DNA from: Manduca sexta
Taxonomy: Eukaryota > Arthropoda > Insecta > Lepidoptera > Sphingidae
Length of the DNA: 64,000 bases
Direction of reading: 5' to 3'
Assembly: GCF_014839805.1 (NCBI RefSeq)
Contig: NC_051131.1
Location: 5,010,913 to 5,074,912 of the forward strand
Numbering within the stretch: the stretch's first letter is position 1; the number at the start of each line of letters is the position of its first letter. The translations under genes were made by a program, and so were the position numbers. The notes under the pieces were generated by a model. That model did no database searches. It saw only the letters and a list, made by a program, of their open reading frames with translations, and had not been told where the DNA came from. This document shows positions 57,682 to 64,000 of this stretch, piece after piece.

Positions 57682-58105
57682 GACTACATCGTTGGCATAG
57701 TTGTATTGCATGCGCGGTACGACACCGCTCTGAAGTACCGAGTTGAAATCCTGAGGCGGGCAAAGTGATATTGGGTTTTTCTGCACTATTTTATGTTGAA
57801 GTTTGGGGTTTGTACCCGATATTCCTATAGCCCTATCATATCATGGGGTTGAACACGTGGAGAAAAGTGGGTGCTCTGGTTGCACCTCTGTCCACCAGTA
57901 GCGAAAGGTCCATATAATCCGATTCTTACCGGCTTCTATTTCGTATTTATGTGTAATTAAATTATCATTAGAACGTTTTGCAGACTGCATTTATGCGTAT
58001 TACTATTTACTACATAAAAGTTGTGTTGGGTTCCCTTTAAATAAATCTGGTATCGCCACTGCTGCCCACCCCTAGAGGGATAAAGGTGTGATGTGTTATT
58101 GTAAT
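57682..58105 (+). mobile_element. SINE A split by a hAT-like MITE
   Basis: The first part runs from CGTTGGCATAGTTGTATTGC through the body to CACCTCTGTCCAC; the second resumes with CTGCCCACCCCTAGAGGGAT and the GTGATGTG tail. The gap is exactly the M1 MITE plus its target duplication. Confidence 0.88.
57896..58061 (+). mobile_element. hAT-like MITE M1 inserted into SINE A
   Basis: Ends CAGTAGCGAAAGG and TATCGCCACTG; 166 bp. Flanks CTGTCCAC (57888-57895) and CTGCCCAC (58062-58069) match 7 of 8. This copy is the clearest proof of the family limits because the host SINE sequence is known from other copies. Confidence 0.92.
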
Positions 58106-58396
58106 AACATCGTGCGACTCTTTTGCACTAAAGGACATCACTTGTAAACCTAATTAGCTTGGTTTGGTTAGCAGTCTTGTGGAGAACGTTGTGACATTCA
58201 CGGCTGAGCGCGCCTGCCCCTGCAATCCGCTCCGGTACACATAGGAAGTTCGGATATCCGACGCGATTCGATATCGTCCAAATTGATTATACTAAGACCT
58301 TGATTTGTGTTCCGTGTATAATCTTTTTGTCGGTTCAACACATACGAATGATAGTAATCCGACGAATATGTACATGTAATTTATTTTCTTATGTAT
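58106..58396. other. Unassigned stretch
   Basis: A 12-bp palindrome TCGGATATCCGA at 58250-58261; nothing else. Confidence 0.5.
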
Positions 58397-58578
58397 ATTC
58401 CTGAGAACTTCTCAGTAGGTCTACTCACGATGTTGTCCTTCACCGTTAAAGTAAGCGATAATTCACAAAGAATACACACGTAATTAATTTTAGATAAGTC
58501 AGAGATTCCTTGGGTTTCGATCCTGCGGACATTCGTCTCGGCAGTCCGTTCCACTTCCAACTAGGCTATCGCCGGCTA
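58397..58578 (-). mobile_element. SINE B, 3' side missing
   Basis: From the head (AGCCGGCGATAGCCTAGTTG on the minus strand) through the B-box region (GGATCGAAACCC, decayed) to TTAACGGTGAAGGACAACA. The CTGAGCACGGGC end is absent. Confidence 0.8.
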
Positions 58579-60243
58579 TACATGTATTTCTACTCTTGGG
58601 TAGTCGTGTCACTTCAAATCTGTCGAATGTGCTCGTCTCGTCATTCAGTTGCACATAATGTGTAGGTTTCAAAGTTGAACCAAAGCTTATCAAATCGAAA
58701 TTAAAGTATCATTTCAGCCCAGATGCAGTTGTTAAGCTGTCGATGAATGATTCTTTATATTGCTTAAATCGCCAGATGTAATTAAGATTTCATCTCAATA
58801 TACGATGTTTATTAGCAAATTATAAAGAGGAGATTCTTTATAATTGTATTTTGTAAAAAATATTTCATTATTCATATTATTTTGGTCTGATTATGTTTAA
58901 TAATGATAAGTTGCATTTCTGGATGGGTATGTATCATATTTAATGATGGTTTCTACATTAATTATTGTGTTTGTAGTTTTTTCAAAGACCAATACCCCAG
59001 ATTCGTTCTACATGTATTCCTCAAACCAAACATAAAAAAAAAAAGATATTTCCCAATGAACTAAATTCCAACACAAAAATTCATTCAAGATTGGTTTACT
59101 TTATATCGATAAATCAAGCTTTCGATAAACATTCGGCATACATTTTATCTCGATTCGTCACCAAGTTCCTGAGGGAAATATATTGCAAAGTGGGTACTTT
59201 ATGCGTCGATTGTTAGCACTGTAGTAAGACAAATGCTAAACAAACGAGGTAGTGGTGTTTTTGCTATAATTTAGATTCAGTAGGAAATTACAGTGTGGCA
59301 CACAAATCGTAAGAAAATACACTGCGATATTCTTGTTTTTTTGTTTCTTGTTATGTGTTCATGGTACCAAATTACATATAATGTCACATTGAAGTCTTAT
59401 AGAAACCGTGGACGATTTACGGTCCGAATATGTATCTAAAACATACATAAACGTAATCTATTGCATTGAGCGACAAAACTCCAAAAGATAATCTTTTGAC
59501 AAGACTATTTAGTTACGTCAAAAGATTTTCATTTTAAGATAAAAAAAAATCATTTTCGTTCGATAAATGGGTCTTTAGAAACTACAATTTTATTTAGATC
59601 GATATGATTTGCAGAGGATAGAAATAGCGGGCACCCCGCGGCTGCACGCGACGGAATCACGCCCGTTCTAATGAAGTCCTAAACGCTATTAGTCACAAGT
59701 TCTATTTCTTATTTTCTAAGAATAAATCCAAAACTGCATACACATGAGTCACATAATACTAAAATGATTCTTAAAAGGGCAATGACCCGATGATCTTGTG
59801 CACATTTGTGTAGTAACATGCCTCAGTGACGCGTTGTTTGTTCCAGCGTGTTTACTTTAAGCCGTTTTATGATACATCAGTCTTCTGTCTGCGGTGCTGC
59901 ACTGGGAATATGCATGTGTACATAACTGAACAATTAAGGATGGCCGCTAATCAAATATTTTCTTCGAAATGTTAATGATCTGGCCACTTAATTGACTTTG
60001 GGTTTGATTTCTTGGTCTGTTCATTGTTTCACACAGATTTCCTTGAAATTGGTTTGAATACGAGAAATTTACTTATAAGTCAAAATACTACTTCTATAAC
60101 TTGTTTTGAAGGACAGGCTGTTGATAAACCAAAGTGCACTCTTTATGCTGTTATTAAGTTGTTGCTCGACAGGTTTAAATCACCATCAATTTAAAACAAA
60201 GTTCAAAAGACTGGACAAATACGAATCGGACTCTCACACCGCA
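58579..60243. other. Unassigned stretch
   Basis: AT-rich with short chance frames. A GC-richer patch at 59625-59680 shows no gene signal. Confidence 0.45.
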
Positions 60244-60616
60244 GGTTCCGTACACACTAGCTTTTTTGCTATTTGTGTACATTTTTAAGGTTTCAATATT
60301 TTTTTGTTTACATGTGCTAGAGAACATTGCTTCTTGCCAAATTTCATGATTCTAAGTCAACGGGATGTACCCCATAAATTTTGATTCCCTTGTGAAATCG
60401 TAAAATAAGTAAAAGTATGCGGCGCGACATAAACGGACATATTTTGTATCAGTTGATTTTTTATTTGCTATTTACAGCTTAAAGAGACTGTACATCGAGT
60501 ATTTGATATAAATTTCAACTAGCTACCTTAACGTATTTCTGATACAAAGGGACTTGAGGGACAGATAGACGGACAACAAAATGTTCCTGCAAGGATTCCG
60601 TTTGAAGTACGAAACC
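60244..60616. mobile_element. Possible MITE (family M3) with GGTTCCGTAC ends
   Basis: Ends GGTTCCGTAC (60244-60253) and GTACGAAACC (60607-60616) are inverted copies with one change. Inner strings GCCAAATTTCATGATTCTAA and CCCATAAATTTTGATTCCC are known to me from dispersed lepidopteran repeats. A lone end-like string is seen near 52558. Confidence 0.5.
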
Positions 60617-63600
60617 CTAAAAATTTACATAACATTATAGTAGAATGATGACTCTATTCGGTATGTAGTTACGTACACTCTTAATGATTTCAGAATGCGT
60701 GTTATTGTCTCTCGACCTTCCCTTTAGGTCGTAAGGTGATACCTACTTATGGGCTTATTATATATCACTTGTACTAGCTAGTCACGAGTAGAAAGTGCAT
60801 TTGAATGTTATTGAATCTAGTTATTGCGAAATAGACTTAGATATAGACACAACTTGATATAATCTTATACTAAAACAGGAAAAGTAATGTTACAAAACAA
60901 ACTAATAAAATACCTTTAATACTTATGAATACATGCAAAAATAAATTAACATTTAAAGCAGAAAATCTCATAGAAATCAAATACAATGTTTGGTTACATG
61001 TAAAATTCATGATCATTACTAAAATTACGTACCATTCAAAGCACTCGAAACAGAATACTACTAATGTTAACGACATACGAAACAAAAGCGTACGTGTCCA
61101 GCGTAAATATTTTTTTTGCTTAGCACGTGGAGGTTTACCTATAAATGTTTTTTGTTGACTGGAAAAACACGTTTAGCACGCCAGTATGTGTCTGATTGGA
61201 AGTACGGCAGGTATTTATTGCTTTTTTTCTGATCTTGTTCTATCTCACGTTCAATACGTTTACAAGATTATTTGGTCTCATTTGTTGAATTGCAGTTGGA
61301 AGTCTAAAATGTTTGGTAAAATAATACTATCAATGACCAGGTAACTATGGTTAGTTTTCATTATCTAATTGGCCAATTCCGTGTCTACGAAATATAAGGA
61401 CACTAGCTAAATTAGATATATCCTTAAGTTAATTGAATGCCGCTAACTGATGTGTGAATTTTGTCCAAGAAATAGTGACTTCCATGCCTTTTGACTTTAT
61501 GAACATACCATTTTTTTTTACTAAATACCGCACTATAACAAGAATAAGAATAAGACCATTATGGAACAAATCTTAGCCCGAACGATGTCACGTTCATAAT
61601 CCAGAGGGAAACATCGGTGGAACTGTCGCGGTTGGTTGCGGTAACATTTGCATTCTACGTACCTGTTTTCTTAATTACAATTCGAGAACTTTCTCCAGGA
61701 ACGCTAACTTTGAAACTAGTCGGGAGCATGAATGCGGAGTCAGGGAACTAGCTAATCGTTTCTACTCAATCATCATTGTTATCAACTGTCGCTTCTGCGC
61801 TCTCTATAATTTCTATTCGTTAAGTTTGACAGTATTTAATTTTCTTTCAAGTGAATTGTTTTGCTTCGTTTGAAATAGTTTTATTACTATCAATTAATAT
61901 TAAAGGATTACCAGTCTCTCAGGTTAAAAAGAACGTTTCTGTTAACAATTCTGTTTTTTTTATGTGATTTCGAATCAATAGGTAATATTATATTCTTATT
62001 TCGATTTCTATCGCTTTCATAATCTAGAGTGGAAATGTATGGACTGTAGACTGGGAGCTCTGGCTGTCATTGCCAGGTCTTGTTACACTTAATGTAGGGT
62101 TTTTAACAAAATTTGAATGGCATTCCCGAGAAAATATGCATAAAAACGTTGCTGCACTGCATTCACATCCTTTGGTTATTCATTTACAGTGAAATACAAA
62201 GTGACATCTAATTTATAACGATTGTGTTATTGTTTAAAAAAAGCAAAGCTTGTCAAAATGGAGGTCCATGGAAAGAAAGAAAACATTTCTACAATATTTT
62301 AATACGCAACCAGCTTATTCGATACGAATTAAATATTTTACAAGATTTATGTACATCAGTCCCAAGATAAGAGTGACATAACGAGTGCTGACTAACAAAC
62401 TTCTTTAAAATTCAGTCTCGAAACACAGTCGAGCTATCTAGTATTGCGACAACCCAATGCCACGTCTGTACCCGTCATTTCTACTTACAATGGTAATCGA
62501 GTGGTCACGGAAAAATACATGTAGGTTGTGAAGCGACACGAACCAGCATTTAGATTGTCTTCAAACGTTTGATTGCATTTTTAAAATACAAACAATATAT
62601 ATTGCGGATATATGGTAAAGAAATACATTTAATTTTTTTTGCTCAAGGCCCTCGGAATGAATTATTTTTTTATCGACGGAACATTATATTAACTTCACTG
62701 CACCTGATGTTATGTATAAATGTAGACATGAAAGAGATGAATACGTCCCCGAAATTAAAAATTGAATATTAATTTTAAAGGTTATTTTGAAGTATTTTAC
62801 ATAATATACTTATAAGATGACCAAAAACTATGGTCGGATCACCTTTAAAAGTACAAAATGATTAAACATTGGAACCAGGGCAGTCAAAACATCCAAAATA
62901 ATCTCTTCTGCTCTAATCATTTAGCTTTCTTAGTGAATCCGAGTAATGTGTGAAACTTGATTTAATATTAACATTTAACAGATCTGTAAAGACGATATTA
63001 CTCATTCGCAAAAGATTTAAAATTTCAACAAAATATTACGAAATTTAAAAGTACCCTTTTGAAATCCAGTATAAGCATAATATTTATAATTAACGCAATA
63101 GATTGAAGTTATTGGTATTTCAAATTATAAAGGAGGTTTTATATTAAAGGAAGGTACTTGAAGATTTCGAAGCGGACGCTCTGTATACTGAGCTTGCCTC
63201 GAGTAGGAGAAAACCTAAAAAAAATATAAGGATGGTAAAATAAAAATCTAAGAATAGGATGGAAAGAAATATTTTTCAAGGTTGAATTATTTGTTTCCCT
63301 ATCTTTACTGTCTATAAAACAGATATCTCTGAAACCAATTTTCACCAAGGACAAGACTGTTGTCCTTCAGGAACTTTAAAGGCTATAATATAAAATTACT
63401 TTATAACGTAATGCCAGCATCGACAAAGTAATTCGCTGAGAGCTGGCGGTGCTTCGTATTATTATAACCCCGGTTACTGCACAAGTTGCAGTGGATTATT
63501 TTAATGAATAGCCCGCTTTGTTCCAGCGCGAGGCAAAGGGTTATTTGAATAAGAAAGTGGAACTTTCACTACACCATCTCCTCGGTATTTTCTTTCGTAA

Positions 63601-63966
63601 TTGAATTGGATGGATGAACCTTTTGGTTAAAAGAAATCCCTTGGTATTAGACCCGAACGAGGATTTTATGTCTTTATTTTTTAATCTGGATAAATTATGC
63701 ATTCTAAAAGCACTCGTGCTACTTTATATTATGAACTAATACAGTGTGCAGTCATTTGGTATTTAAATGCTGGTACTGACTACTGTATTTATTGTTATGT
63801 AATCTTGTTTATATTTGCAAACTATTATATGTTATTATGAAGTTTATTGACTAGAAATTACGCTATAGCAGCAAAGCAGGTAAAAGATACGTGTATTAAA
63901 ACGTTAAATTAGAGAGAACAGGTAAAATATACATACCAAACCGTTAAACTAGACTGACGGATTGTA
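60617..63966. other. Long stretch with no recognised gene or repeat
   Basis: Frames up to 77 codons on both strands, all in AT-rich context. A somewhat GC-richer part (61590-61830) has no frame or splice pair. Confidence 0.45.
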
Positions 63967-64000
63967 GACTGCCTCGGTGGCGTAGTTGTATTCCGTACGT
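63967..64000 (+). mobile_element. SINE A head, cut by the window end
   Basis: GACTGCCTCGGTGGCGTAGT, then TGTATTCCGTACG, as at the start of the copy at 50. Confidence 0.8.

Noticed and set aside
1..64000. CRISPR arrays, bacterial operons, viral genomes
   Set aside because: None seen. Tandem repeats present are the Helitron array and small satellites, and the spacing and composition are those of an insect genome.

Overview
This window looks like nuclear DNA from a moth or butterfly (Lepidoptera). It is strongly AT-rich with no bacterial-style gene packing. It is crowded with repeat families I recognise from lepidopteran genomes: tRNA-derived SINEs, Lep1-type non-autonomous Helitrons, a Penelope-like element, CR1/Jockey-type and RTE-type LINE pieces, and several MITEs. 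There is also a short TTAGG tract, the insect telomere repeat. Apart from one tRNA, no conserved host protein gene can be read with confidence. I infer intergenic or long-intron sequence.

Layout. 0-13 kb: a Penelope long-terminal-repeat relic split by a SINE (1-445), a pair of Helitron pieces (850-1475), a SINE (3191-3519), a TIR element of about 414 bp (3679-4094), a second Penelope scrap (5056-5205), a 5'-truncated LINE reverse transcriptase (6190-7491) and a cluster of hAT-like MITEs (8263-9258, 12232-12338). 12.7-15.8 kb: an almost complete Penelope-like element (RT plus GIY-YIG nuclease) with a 13-bp target duplication and a perfect 126-bp inverted repeat, but a frameshifted coding region. 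19.7-21.0 kb: a Helitron whose inside has grown into seven phased 123-bp repeats. 22.4-22.9 kb: a possible small two-exon gene. 25.77-25.84 kb: tRNA-Arg(CCT) on the minus strand. 34.4-35.0 kb: a CpG-rich block ending in a consensus splice donor, probably a promoter and first exon; a possible downstream untranslated exon lies at 46.1-46.3 kb. 38.8-39.2 kb: an RTE LINE tail. 44.3-64 kb: more Helitron, MITE and SINE copies, a solo palindromic Penelope repeat (55235-55440) and a SINE containing a MITE (57682-58105). A SINE is cut by the window end.

How the parts relate. Most recognisable pieces are parasites layered on each other, and target-site duplications date several of the layers. SINE A jumped into a Penelope repeat; a hAT-like MITE jumped into SINE A; a SINE B tail jumped into a hAT-like MITE. 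The most interesting items are the perfect Penelope palindrome with its hammerhead-like motif, the 123-bp array inside a Helitron, a hairpin apparently made by template switching inside a SINE, the paired CRE palindromes, and the two candidate host loci (22.4 kb and 34.4 kb).
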